Source: Pseudomonas sp. gcc21
GTDB lineage: Bacteria; Pseudomonadota; Gammaproteobacteria; Pseudomonadales; Pseudomonadaceae
NCBI RefSeq assembly: GCF_012844345.1
Contig: NZ_CP051625.1
Coordinates: 2,542,001-2,606,000, forward strand
Reading direction: 5' to 3'
DNA: 64,000 bases
Below the pieces are notes generated by a model. The model was given only the letters and a program-made list of their open reading frames with translations. It did no database searches and was not told the origin of the DNA. Numbering within the stretch: position 1 is the stretch's first letter; every line of letters starts with the position of its first letter. Both the position numbers and the translations under genes were made by a program. Shown piece after piece: positions 39,637-48,250 of this stretch.

Positions 39637-40515
39637 TCAGGACTCCAGTGAACCATCCAGTGACTTGATCGGCCCGTACAGATTCGGACGGCGGTCGCGG
39701 TATACCCCCCAGGCGCTGCGGATATGCTCCAGCTGATCCAGATCGAACTGCTGAACCAGCACGGCTTCGTCAGTCTGATTGGCTTCCTGCACCTTCTCGC
39801 CAAACTGATCGGCGATAAAGGACGAGCCATAGAAGGTAATGTCGTAACCGTCCTGCTCTTCCAGCCCGATGCGGTTACTGGCCACCAGCGGCATCAGATT
39901 CGCGCCGGCGTGCCCCTGTTGCACCCGCTGCCAGTGATTGCGCGAGCTGATCGTCGGGTCATGTGGCTCGCTGCCAATCGCGGTGGGGTAGAACAGGATT
40001 TCCGCACCCATCAAGGCCATCGTCCGAGCCGCTTCCGGGAACCACTGATCCCAGCAGATACCCACACCAATGGCGGCGTAGCGGGTTTTCCACACCTTGA
40101 ATCCGGTATCGCCGGGATTGAAGTAATACTTCTCGTGATAACCGGGGCCGTCGGGGATATGGCTCTTGCGATACACGCCCAGATTGCGGCCGTCCGCATC
40201 GATGATCGCGATGCTGTTGAAACGCGCGCGCCCGGCCAGTTCGAAAAAGCTGATCGGTAACACCACCTCCAGCTCCTTGGCCAGCGCCTGAAAATGTTTG
40301 ATCGCAGGGTTCTTATCGACTTCTGTTGCAAGCTGAAGGTATTCCGGATTGGGCTTCTGGCAGAAGTAAGGCGTCTCGAACAGCTCCTGCATCAGAATGA
40401 TCTGCGCACCCTTGGCTGCCGCCTCGCGCACCAGACGCTCTGCCTTGGCGATATTGTCTTGACGATCCCAACTGCAGCTCATTTGGGTGGCGGCGACGGT
40501 TACAAGGCGGGACAT
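39637..40515 (-). CDS. aguB: N-carbamoylputrescine amidohydrolase AguB
   Basis: AguB hydrolyses N-carbamoylputrescine to putrescine, CO2 and ammonia. The 292-residue nitrilase-superfamily protein has the catalytic triad Glu44 (LMQELFETPYF), Lys117 (VYRKSHIPDGPGY) and Cys154 (GVGICWDQWFPEAAR). The start MSRLVTVAATQMSCSWD is the family's normal N-terminus; a 12-residue extension is possible but unlikely. The first gene of the aguBA pair, it is divergent from the PAAR effector gene. Confidence 0.97.
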   Translation of the reverse strand: MSRLVTVAATQMSCSWDRQDNIAKAERLVREAAAKGAQIILMQELFETPYFCQKPNPEYLQLATEVDKNPAIKHFQALAKELEVVLPISFFELAGRARFNSIAIIDADGRNLGVYRKSHIPDGPGYHEKYYFNPGDTGFKVWKTRYAAIGVGICWDQWFPEAARTMALMGAEILFYPTAIGSEPHDPTISSRNHWQRVQQGHAGANLMPLVASNRIGLEEQDGYDITFYGSSFIADQFGEKVQEANQTDEAVLVQQFDLDQLEHIRSAWGVYRDRRPNLYGPIKSLDGSLES

Positions 40516-40761
40516 GGCTTTCTCCGGCAAATGACTGAATGAGCAAAGCATAACCCATCGGGCCCGAAAGAACCGAGGCTGCCACGATCAGATGCGGTAT
40601 CGATTCCATCCTTGCACGGCTGTCGGCACAGGGCTCCGCTGCTGTAGTTATCGAATATGCTGGGCACCGCGTCACACCCGAGCATCAAGCGGATTGTCCG
40701 TGCCAGCCAATAGCCATAGGGTTTAGGTTTCTGCAGTACTACCCGCCAAAAGGAGCTTGGC

Positions 40762-42696
40762 ATGTCAGGCAAACCCGCTGCCCGGATGGGCGACCCGACC
40801 CAGTGCCCAAAAGACGGTCACGGCACCAATGCCATCGTCACCGGCTCGACAGACGTCCTCTTCGACGGTCAGCCCGCCGCCCGCCAGGGCGATCAGACCG
40901 CTTGCGGAAGTGCCATCGAAGGGGCGGTAATTCCCTCAGTGTTGATCAACGGGCGTCCGGCTGTGGTATTGGGCAGTTCCGGCAATCATGGCGACGTTGT
41001 GATTGGCGGCTCCGGCACCATTATCATTGGCGGCAACGTCAGCGCGGCCATTACTAACAATGGCGAGAGCCAGACAGCCTCGGCTTCATCGGTCACTGTT
41101 GGCACTACCAGCCTGCTTGCCACGAGCCTGAACGAGACGGCAGAACACCCCACGGAAAGTACTGTTATCGACGGCACGCTCTATTCTCTGGAAGAAGAAG
41201 AGGAGGAAGAAGAGCGCGAGTTACCTCTTCAACAGCGCATCACCTTGCGCGTGGGCATGTTCTTCGACGGCACGGGGAACAATCTTGGCAACGCGGCGCT
41301 TACCGCAGAGTGCCGACGCCAGGATCTGCAGGAGTTCGATGAAGAGACACTGAGCCATATCCGCCAGCTTTGCGAATCCCATGACTACCGTGACACCACT
41401 GGCGACGGTCACTACGACCAATTACCCGGTAGCAGCTACGGGAACGAGCAGAGCAATGTCGCGTTGTTGTATGACCTGTATGAGGACCAAAGTGATGCGG
41501 TGGTAGAAGAAGTTGCCAACGAGGCAAGCCTTGCAGTCTATATGGACGGCATAGGCACCAGCAGTGGTAGCGAGGACTCCACCTGGGGCTTAGCTGCGGG
41601 GCAAGGCAGAACGGGCGTGGTGGCCAAGGTACAAAAAAGCCCATCGCTACTAGTCGCGGAACTGCGCCGACTTTTAAATGGCAATCCTCAGCTGTTAATT
41701 GAACGAATCGAGTTCGATATTTTCGGCTTCAGTCGGGGCGCCGCTGCAGCACGGCATTTCGCAAACGAAGTGCTTAAACCGAATGGTGGGATACTCGCCA
41801 CCCATATTAATCATGACTTATCAGCCCTGGCCCCCGAGTTCGACTGGTCGACCCACGCATGCATCAATTTCATCGGTCTTTTTGATACCGTAGCGGCCAT
41901 CGCCGATCCTCTACGTGGCAATATCAGCGTTGGGGACAGCCGAAATCCGGGAGTGAACCTCTATTTGCCGCCCGGTTGCGCTCGAAAAGTTGTGCATCTG
42001 ACTGCAGCCGATGAACATCGGCACAATTTCAGCCTTAACCGCGTGGAAGACGCGCACGAAGAGCTTGCGCTGCCTGGCGTGCATTCGAACCTCGGTGGCG
42101 GCTATCCGTTACTCGTTCGCGAACGCATATTAATCGGCAGGCCCCGTCTTTTTCGCGATGCCTATTATTCAATGCAAAGCATCGACAAGGCGAAGCTTGA
42201 ACGCTCCAGAGAGTGGCGGGCGCGCGCAGAAGAAGAGCGGCAGCTGTTGGAGAAAGGGCTTCCGGGCGAAGGTGAACTGATTCCTCTGAATTTTTCTATA
42301 CCTGTATCAGGCCACGGCCAAAGCAGTCAAGGTTCAGAAAACATGCTCCTGGCTTTGGGGCTGGATAGAGAGGTACGCGGCGAATTATCAAGAATCGCGT
42401 TGCGGGTAATGCACGCAAAAGCGAGTGAAAGCCGTGCCCCTTTCAAACTTATTCCTGAAACACCCGTATTCGCTATCCCAGAGGATCTTCAGTCAATCGC
42501 AAACAAGGTTATGCGATCTACGATGACTGGGCAAAGTGCAGTGTTAAATGAGACGGAAAGACGCTTTTTGCATAGCAGGTATATACACAGCTCCGCCAAC
42601 TGGAGCTCAGTCAGTGGATTACTGGTGAACAAACCTAGAAATCAGAATAAACGCGCCGTCTATCCAGACCGGCCACAGCGGGGCTACCCAGCATGA
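40762..42696 (+). CDS. PAAR-domain type VI effector with DUF2235 (Tle1-like) phospholipase domain
   Basis: This 644-residue protein joins a PAAR tip domain (residues 1-92, with KPAARMGD, QPAARQGD and RPAVVLGS) to a DUF2235 alpha/beta-hydrolase domain. The linker carries eight consecutive glutamates (144-151). The hydrolase starts RVGMFFDGTGNNLGN. Candidate catalytic residues are Ser324 (FGFSRGAAAARHF), Asp375 (FIGLFDTVAAIADP) and His441 (LPGVHSNLGGGYPL), the pattern of Tle1 phospholipases. PAAR proteins cap the type VI spike, so this is probably an injected lipase. No vgrG, hcp or tssA-M genes are in the window. A strong AAAAGGAG site precedes it. The second half is richer in A+T than its neighbours. 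Confidence 0.88.
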   Translation: MSGKPAARMGDPTQCPKDGHGTNAIVTGSTDVLFDGQPAARQGDQTACGSAIEGAVIPSVLINGRPAVVLGSSGNHGDVVIGGSGTIIIGGNVSAAITNNGESQTASASSVTVGTTSLLATSLNETAEHPTESTVIDGTLYSLEEEEEEEERELPLQQRITLRVGMFFDGTGNNLGNAALTAECRRQDLQEFDEETLSHIRQLCESHDYRDTTGDGHYDQLPGSSYGNEQSNVALLYDLYEDQSDAVVEEVANEASLAVYMDGIGTSSGSEDSTWGLAAGQGRTGVVAKVQKSPSLLVAELRRLLNGNPQLLIERIEFDIFGFSRGAAAARHFANEVLKPNGGILATHINHDLSALAPEFDWSTHACINFIGLFDTVAAIADPLRGNISVGDSRNPGVNLYLPPGCARKVVHLTAADEHRHNFSLNRVEDAHEELALPGVHSNLGGGYPLLVRERILIGRPRLFRDAYYSMQSIDKAKLERSREWRARAEEERQLLEKGLPGEGELIPLNFSIPVSGHGQSSQGSENMLLALGLDREVRGELSRIALRVMHAKASESRAPFKLIPETPVFAIPEDLQSIANKVMRSTMTGQSAVLNETERRFLHSRYIHSSANWSSVSGLLVNKPRNQNKRAVYPDRPQRGYPA

Positions 42697-43370
42697 GAAA
42701 GCTGTCACTTGTAGTCGGGCTCCTGATCACCTTGACCGCCTGCGCCAGTAATCTCGCACCCGACCCCCTGCGACCGCCACCACCTGAGCTGCCATACCGG
42801 ACCTGGGAGATAGGCTTGTTAGCACCCAATTATATGGAGGTCTGGGTCGAAAGCGTCGATGTGCTGGACCAGCGAGGGCTGGCCTATTTCCGAGTACACG
42901 GGGGCGTTTCAGCCATTCAGAACCCTCCGGACAATCGTGGCAATCCAAAGGGCTGGCCACTCCGGCCAGGGGCGGGAAAGACACGCCCGATGACCGGAAT
43001 TGATTTACCAGAAATCGTATTTGTACGCTGGCAATCACTAGCTGAACCGCAAACTTACCGCGTAGCGATTCCTATCTTCGAAAAAAATCGAGAGGAGATG
43101 CTCACCCCCTACACCGCTTTCTGCCGTTTTGACGGCAAGCATATTCAGGACTACAGAAAAATCATCACGATCGGCTTGGCGCCAGGCGGCATTGCCAAGG
43201 CCTGGTTGAGCGGTGACTGTCTAGAGCCGCTCGAAGTCGGGCGCTTCGAAGGCACGATCAGCCCTGATGGGCCGAGTGAAGGTCAGACCAACGGCCGTTA
43301 CGCTCTACCCTTAGCGCCGGCAGCCCAGCAATACATTGATGACCACGGCATCCCCTTCGACAGCTGGTAA
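42693..43370 (+). CDS. Candidate immunity lipoprotein (DUF2931-like)
   Basis: The 225-residue protein has a lipoprotein signal (MRKLSLVVGLLITLTAC, lipobox LTAC, then ASN). A globular domain follows, with WEIGLLAPNYMEVWVESVDVLD, IVFVRWQSLAEPQTYRVAIPI and KIITIGLAPGGIAKAWLSG, similar to DUF2931 lipoproteins. Its ATG overlaps the effector stop (ATGA), so the two are made together. A periplasm- or outer-membrane-located partner of a phospholipase effector is what an immunity protein would look like; this is inference from position and signal. It converges on mtfA. Confidence 0.75.
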   Translation: MRKLSLVVGLLITLTACASNLAPDPLRPPPPELPYRTWEIGLLAPNYMEVWVESVDVLDQRGLAYFRVHGGVSAIQNPPDNRGNPKGWPLRPGAGKTRPMTGIDLPEIVFVRWQSLAEPQTYRVAIPIFEKNREEMLTPYTAFCRFDGKHIQDYRKIITIGLAPGGIAKAWLSGDCLEPLEVGRFEGTISPDGPSEGQTNGRYALPLAPAAQQYIDDHGIPFDSW

Positions 43371-43476
43371 AAAAGCGCCATATCACGGACCCGCTGGTGA
43401 TCGGCGCGCCATTGCTGCTCTGTTAGGAGTTGTTCAGTTAGCAGTCACCCGGACCCAACGTTTACAGCCGATTCTG

Positions 43477-44271
43477 CTAAGTCAGCGCCAACGGGTCCTG
43501 CCGATAGAACGCGACCAGATGACCGTACACAGCCGGCCAGGCGGATTGCAGTGAACGCGGTGACTCGAAGAAGGTTTCGGATAAAACAGCGAAGAATTCG
43601 GCGGGGTCCTCGAGTGCGTAACTATCTACAGGCAACCGCTCGCCGAGCTCGGCACGGCGTGCCAGATCGTCCCAGGCGGCCGACAAGTCGCGCTTCCAGG
43701 CTACCGCGTCCATACCCGAATGAAGCGGCGGCGCGCCGTTGGCAGAGGCACTACGCATATCCAGAGTATGCGCCAGTTCATGAATCACCACGTTGTAGCC
43801 GTCGTGCTGGTCGGCATCCAGCACGTCCCGCAGCGATAGAACAATTGGCCCGTGCTCCCAGGCTTCTCCGCTGCGCTCGCTGGTTTCCTGATGAACAATG
43901 CCGTACTCGTCCTGCCAGCTGTGATTGGCAACAAAAGGGCCGTCGTACAGGATCAGCGTCTGCCAGCCGTCGTACCAGTCCAGCCCTAATCCGAGCACCG
44001 GCACAACGGCCATACCCGCAATACGAAGACGTATAGCGTCGCTGATTTCCAGACCGTCCACACCGACGAAATGTTTGCGCAGGAGCAGCCGCAGCGCCGC
44101 CTCATGCAGCCAACAGCGCTCCAGCTCGGAATAACGACGGTATACGGACCAGTCGCCCAACGCTCGCTGCCAGTCACCGGCGGAAATGCTCAATCGTCGA
44201 AGCTGCCTGTCTTCCCGCCACGTACCCAGCCTTCGCCAGACTCTTGGCGGCGGGCGCTGCGCCGATTTCAT
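43477..44271 (-). CDS. mtfA: MtfA-type zinc peptidase (M90 family)
   Basis: MtfA in E. coli is a cytosolic zinc peptidase that binds the Mlc repressor and so affects glucose uptake. The 264-residue protein has the metal motif His164-Glu-Leu-Ala-His168 (YNVVIHELAHTLDM), the downstream acidic ligand region YALEDPAEFFAVLSETFFE, and GMDAVAWKRDLSAAWDDL. The start MKSAQRPPPRVWRRLG is preferred over a 35-residue extension. It sits between the effector pair and the polyamine ligase with no clear functional link to either. Confidence 0.9.
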   Translation of the reverse strand: MKSAQRPPPRVWRRLGTWREDRQLRRLSISAGDWQRALGDWSVYRRYSELERCWLHEAALRLLLRKHFVGVDGLEISDAIRLRIAGMAVVPVLGLGLDWYDGWQTLILYDGPFVANHSWQDEYGIVHQETSERSGEAWEHGPIVLSLRDVLDADQHDGYNVVIHELAHTLDMRSASANGAPPLHSGMDAVAWKRDLSAAWDDLARRAELGERLPVDSYALEDPAEFFAVLSETFFESPRSLQSAWPAVYGHLVAFYRQDPLALT

Positions 44272-44333
44272 GTCTTTGATAATCAAGGAATCGACCGTCC
44301 AGTTTTCTCGCAGCGACAATAACACGCAGGAAC

Positions 44334-44358
44334 AAAAATCCCGCCACGGTGGCGGGAT
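44334..44358 (-). terminator. Rho-independent terminator after spuI
   Basis: ATCCCGCCAC/GTGGCGGGAT hairpin with a very short loop; on the minus strand it is followed by TTTTTG, 22 bases after the spuI stop. Confidence 0.8.
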
Positions 44359-44379
44359 CTTGGTCGCGCGTTTCAACGA

Positions 44380-45792
44380 TCAGACTGTGTGCAAATACCA
44401 CATATATTCAAGGTCGGAGATGGTCCGCTCAAACTCCTCCTGCTCGCTTTCCTTGCACAACACGAACACATCCAGATATTCCTCGCCGATGTACTCCTGC
44501 ATGACCTCGGAGTGCTCCAGCAAGCGCAGCGCGTCGCGCAGGTTGGTCGGCAGCGAAGCCTCATGTTGGTCGTAGGCATTGCCTTCGGTCATCGGAGGCG
44601 GCTCGATCTTGTTGGTGATGCCGTAATGGATCGCCGACAGTAGCGCGGCCATAAGGAGATAAGGGTTGGCGTCAGCGCCCGCCAGACGATGCTCGATACG
44701 CATGGCATCCGGCTCGCCGCCCGGGACGCGAACAGCAACAGTGCGGTTATCGATGCCCCAGGTCGGCGCGCAGGGCACGAAGAAACTGGGACTGAAACGC
44801 CGATAGGAGTTCACGTTAGGACACAGGAACGCCATGTATTCCGGGAGAGTCTGCAGCAGGCCACCAATCGACCAACGCAACCTGTCACTCAGGCTGCCGT
44901 CGGGGTTCGGCGCAAAGATGTTCACACCGTCCTTGTCGATCAGACTGATGTGCACGTGCATGCCATTGCCGGCCTGATCGTAATACGGCTTGGCCATGAA
45001 GGTGGTGTCCATCTCATGGTCGTAAGCGACGTTCTTGATCACTCGCTTGAGCAGGACGTTGTAATCACAGGCCACCACCGGGTCGTCGACGTGATGCAGG
45101 TTGACCTCGAACTGGCCCGGTGCGGATTCGGCCACAATGGCGTCAGCGGGGATGCCCTGCTCGTGGGCAGCCTCGATGACGTCCTGCAGGAATTCGGCGT
45201 ACTCGTCCAGATCATCCATGGAGTAGACCTGGACCGAGTTCGGCCGTTTGCCGGACATCGGCGAGCGCGGCGGCTGCGGCCGGCCGGTGATGTTCTCCTG
45301 ATCGATCAGGTAGAACTCCAGCTCGAAGGCCGAGACCGGCTTCAGGCCAAGCTCGCTGAACCGCTCAACGATACGCTGCAGCACATAGCGCGGATCGGCA
45401 AAAAAGGGTGTCTTGCGATCCAGCTCATACATGGTCATCAACAGCTGCGCAGTGGGGCGCTTCTGCCAGGGTTCCATGCACAGCGTGCCGGGGATCGGCA
45501 GGCAGATGCGGTCGGCATCGCCCATCTCAAGCCCAAGCCCGGTTTCTTCGACAGTTGTGCCCTGGATGTTCAGCGCGAAGACCGACGCGGGTAAAGCGAT
45601 ACCCCGTTCGAAGGCTTTCATCAGAGCAGAGCGGTCGATGCGTTTGCCGCGGACGATGCCGTTCATATCGGCAATAAGCAGATCAATAAAATGAACTTCC
45701 GGATGCTCGGCGAGGAACGCCTCAGCTTCCTGGATACTGTCTACCGTCCTGGTTATCGGTATCACAGTATCCGCTCCGGGTTGGGGATGCAT
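44380..45792 (-). CDS. spuI: Glutamine-synthetase-family gamma-glutamylpolyamine synthetase (SpuI/PuuA-like)
   Basis: These ligases attach glutamate to putrescine or other amines with ATP. The 470-residue protein has a GS beta-Grasp N-terminus (VHFIDLLIADMNGIVRGKRI) and the GS catalytic core: AFELEFYLIDQEN, FEVNLHHVDDPVVACD, TFMAKPYYDQAGNGMHVHISL and RMEHRLAGADANPYL-type text (IEHRLAGADANPYLLMAALL). It lacks the adenylylation tyrosine loop of true GlnA. It is divergent from the spuA-spuB pair and has its own terminator. In P. aeruginosa spuI lies at the same position. A palindrome lies in its promoter region. Confidence 0.92.
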   Translation of the reverse strand: MHPQPGADTVIPITRTVDSIQEAEAFLAEHPEVHFIDLLIADMNGIVRGKRIDRSALMKAFERGIALPASVFALNIQGTTVEETGLGLEMGDADRICLPIPGTLCMEPWQKRPTAQLLMTMYELDRKTPFFADPRYVLQRIVERFSELGLKPVSAFELEFYLIDQENITGRPQPPRSPMSGKRPNSVQVYSMDDLDEYAEFLQDVIEAAHEQGIPADAIVAESAPGQFEVNLHHVDDPVVACDYNVLLKRVIKNVAYDHEMDTTFMAKPYYDQAGNGMHVHISLIDKDGVNIFAPNPDGSLSDRLRWSIGGLLQTLPEYMAFLCPNVNSYRRFSPSFFVPCAPTWGIDNRTVAVRVPGGEPDAMRIEHRLAGADANPYLLMAALLSAIHYGITNKIEPPPMTEGNAYDQHEASLPTNLRDALRLLEHSEVMQEYIGEEYLDVFVLCKESEQEEFERTISDLEYMWYLHTV

Positions 45793-45823
45793 GGGTTGTC
45801 ACCTGTTGTTTGTAAAATATATC

Positions 45824-45836
45824 AACCACAGTGGTT
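45824..45836. promoter_or_regulatory. Candidate operator palindrome upstream of spuI
   Basis: AACCAC-A-GTGGTT is a perfect 6+1+6 palindrome 31-44 bases before spuI, between a possible -10 (TATATT on the minus strand) and its -35 region, where a repressor would block transcription. Confidence 0.4.
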
Positions 45837-45981
45837 ATAGGGTCAGAGTAAATCCGAAAGGCCAGATCGAGTCAAGCGAGCCGAAGCCCTAGGATTAGAG
45901 CGCGGCGCACTGCTTTTCCCGCTATTTTCGCGGGCTTAAAGAGGTGTTTCGAGTATTGTTACTAGGCGTGCAAGAGGGCTT

Positions 45982-46010
45982 TTGTACCGGCTATTTTTTG
46001 TTGCTATTGT
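45982..46010 (+). promoter_or_regulatory. Candidate promoter for spuA-spuB
   Basis: TTGTAC (45982-45987) and TATTGT (46005-46010) with a 17-base spacer, 52 bases before spuA. Both boxes are imperfect. Confidence 0.35.
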
Positions 46011-46062
46011 ATGAAAAATCGAACAACAATCCGCACACGGCCATCCAGCTTAGAGCCTAACC

Positions 46063-46824
46063 ATGTCGTCTCAGAACACGCCTCTTATCGGTATTTCCTG
46101 TTGCACGGACAAGACGGGGCCGCACCCATTTCACATCGCCGGCGAGAAGTACATCCTCGCAGTCGTCAATGGAGCCGGCGGTTTACCACTACTGATTCCC
46201 GCGCTCGGTAATCGCATCGATACCGGTCGACTGCTGGATACTTTCCATGGTCTGCTGTTCACCGGCTCACCGTCCAATGTTGAACCGCATCATTATAAGG
46301 GGGCTCCGAGCATGGAGGGTACCCATCATGATCCTCAGCGCGACGAAACGACACTGCCCCTTATCAAAGCTGCCATCGAGCGTGGCGTTCCGGTGCTCGG
46401 GCTGTGTCGAGGCTTCCAGGAAATGAACGTCGCCTTCGGCGGCACCCTGCATCCATGCCTTCACGAAGTGACCGGCTATATTGAACACCGCGAGGACAAA
46501 AGCCAGCCGGTGGATTTGCAGTATGGTCCGGCACACGAAGTGCGCATCGAGCCGGGGGGCCTGCTACATCGGATCTCTGGCCGCAGCACGGCCCAGGTCA
46601 ACTCCCTGCATACACAGGGCGTAAAGGATCTGGCGCCCGGGCTGCGGCCTGAAGCATACGCACCCGACGGCCTGGTTGAAGGCTTCTCCGTTATTGATGC
46701 GTCCGGCTTTGCGCTGGGCGTGCAATGGCATCCGGAATGGAAAGTCACCGAGAACACTTTCTACTCCGCTATATTCAATGCGTTTGGCGACGCCTGCCGG
46801 GCTTATGCTGCCCGGCAACTCTGA
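46063..46824 (+). CDS. spuA: Gamma-glutamyl-gamma-aminobutyrate hydrolase (SpuA/PuuD-like)
   Basis: This class I amidotransferase-like hydrolase releases GABA or similar products from gamma-glutamyl intermediates of polyamine breakdown. The 253-residue protein has nucleophile Cys115 (VLGLCRGFQEMNVAFGGTLH), the oxyanion-side LLFTGSPSNVEP, and the C-terminal His-Glu part in LGVQWHPEWKV. It is the PuuD/peptidase C26 type. spuB starts seven bases after its stop with its own GAGGAAG site, so the two are co-transcribed. It is divergent from spuI. Confidence 0.94.
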   Translation: MSSQNTPLIGISCCTDKTGPHPFHIAGEKYILAVVNGAGGLPLLIPALGNRIDTGRLLDTFHGLLFTGSPSNVEPHHYKGAPSMEGTHHDPQRDETTLPLIKAAIERGVPVLGLCRGFQEMNVAFGGTLHPCLHEVTGYIEHREDKSQPVDLQYGPAHEVRIEPGGLLHRISGRSTAQVNSLHTQGVKDLAPGLRPEAYAPDGLVEGFSVIDASGFALGVQWHPEWKVTENTFYSAIFNAFGDACRAYAARQL

Positions 46825-46831
46825 GGAAGTT

Positions 46832-48178
46832 ATGAATCACATCGAAAGCTGGTTGAAGGAACGCAAGATCACCGAAGTCGAATGTATGGTCAGCGATCTG
46901 ACCGGCATTGCCCGTGGAAAGATCGCACCGACTCTCAAGTTCATTTCGGAAAAAGGCATGCGTCTGCCGGAGAGCATTCTGCTGCAATCTGTGACCGGTG
47001 ATTATGTCGAAGACGACATTTATTACGATCTGCTCGATCCCGCCGATATCGACATGATCTGCAAGCCTGACCATACCGCTATCTACCTGGTGCCCTGGGC
47101 CATCGAGCCGACCGCGCAGATCATCCACGACTGCTACGACAAGAAAGGCGTGCCGATCGAGATGGCGCCGCGCAACGTGCTCAAGAAAGTGCTCAAGCTA
47201 TACGAAGATAAGGGTTGGCAACCTATCGTTGCGCCGGAGATGGAGTTTTATCTGACCAAGCGCAACGAGGATCCTGACTTGCCGTTGCAACCGCCGATTG
47301 GCCGTTCAGGTCGCCAGGAAACTGGCCGCCAATCGTTCTCCATTGATGCAGCCAACGAATTCGATCCGCTGTTCGAAGACATGTATGACTGGTGCGAAGC
47401 CCAGGGGCTGGATCTGGATACGTTGATCCATGAAGAAGGTACCGCGCAGATGGAGATCAACTTCCGTCACGGCGATCCCCTTCATCTGGCCGATCAGATA
47501 CTGGTGTTCAAGCGCACCATGCGCGAAGCAGCGCTCAAGCACGACATTACCGCTACCTTCATGGCCAAGCCGATTACCAACGAGCCCGGCAGCGCGATGC
47601 ATCTGCACCAGAGTATTCTGGACCTGAAAACCGGCAAAAACGTGTTCTCCAATGCCGATGGCTCGATGAGCAAGCTGTTCCTGTATCACATAGGCGGCCT
47701 GCAACGGTACATCCCTGAAGTCCTGCCGCTGTTTGCGCCCAATGTGAATTCATTCCGCCGTTTTCTGCCCGACACCTCCGCACCGGTCAACGTTGAATGG
47801 GGTGAGGAGAACCGTACTGCCGGGCTGCGGGTGCCGGATTCCGGTCCGCAGAATCGCCGCATCGAGAACCGCCTTCCGGGCGCGGATGCCAATCCCTACA
47901 TAGCCATCGCCGGCAGCTTGCTGTGTGGCTATCTGGGCATGGTCGGCAAGATCGATCCCTCTGCTCCGGTCAAGGGTCGCGCTTATGAGCGACGCAACTT
48001 GCGCCTGCCCTTTTCTCTCGAGGCCGCGCTGGAACGCATGGAACAGTGCAAGGATATCTCCGAAGTGCTGGGTGAGAAGTTCTGCCGGGGTTACGTGTCG
48101 GTGAAACGCGTGGAGCATGAAAACTACAAACGGGTTATCAGCTCCTGGGAACGCGAGTTCCTTTTGTTGAGTGTCTGA
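46832..48178 (+). CDS. spuB: Glutamine-synthetase-family gamma-glutamylpolyamine synthetase (SpuB-like)
   Basis: This second glutamine-synthetase-type ligase in the cluster is 448 residues long and starts MNHIESWLKERKITEVECMV. It has the core features APEMEFYLTKRN, AQMEINFRHGDPLHLADQ, TATFMAKPITNEPGSAMHLH and ENRLPGADANPYIAIAGSLL. It differs clearly from spuI in the N-terminal half, so the two probably act on different amines, as reported for the P. aeruginosa paralogues. A longer in-frame start would overlap spuA; the chosen ATG has the GAGGAAG site. spuC follows after 72 bases containing a GC-rich hairpin. Confidence 0.93.
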   Translation: MNHIESWLKERKITEVECMVSDLTGIARGKIAPTLKFISEKGMRLPESILLQSVTGDYVEDDIYYDLLDPADIDMICKPDHTAIYLVPWAIEPTAQIIHDCYDKKGVPIEMAPRNVLKKVLKLYEDKGWQPIVAPEMEFYLTKRNEDPDLPLQPPIGRSGRQETGRQSFSIDAANEFDPLFEDMYDWCEAQGLDLDTLIHEEGTAQMEINFRHGDPLHLADQILVFKRTMREAALKHDITATFMAKPITNEPGSAMHLHQSILDLKTGKNVFSNADGSMSKLFLYHIGGLQRYIPEVLPLFAPNVNSFRRFLPDTSAPVNVEWGEENRTAGLRVPDSGPQNRRIENRLPGADANPYIAIAGSLLCGYLGMVGKIDPSAPVKGRAYERRNLRLPFSLEAALERMEQCKDISEVLGEKFCRGYVSVKRVEHENYKRVISSWEREFLLLSV

Positions 48179-48250
48179 AGAAGTCTTTATTCAGTCATCG
48201 AGGCGCCCGGTTGCGATGGTCCGGGCTTAGCAACGCAGTAGAGGGGTCGC

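Noticed and set aside
37630..44376. A defence or novel multi-gene island
   Set aside because: The accessory genes are a TA pair and an effector-immunity pair separated by core agu genes; no restriction, CBASS, retron or similar components are seen.
44689..45594. Plus-strand frame of 301 codons opposite spuI
   Set aside because: A shadow of the glutamine-synthetase-family gene; no motif and no start context.
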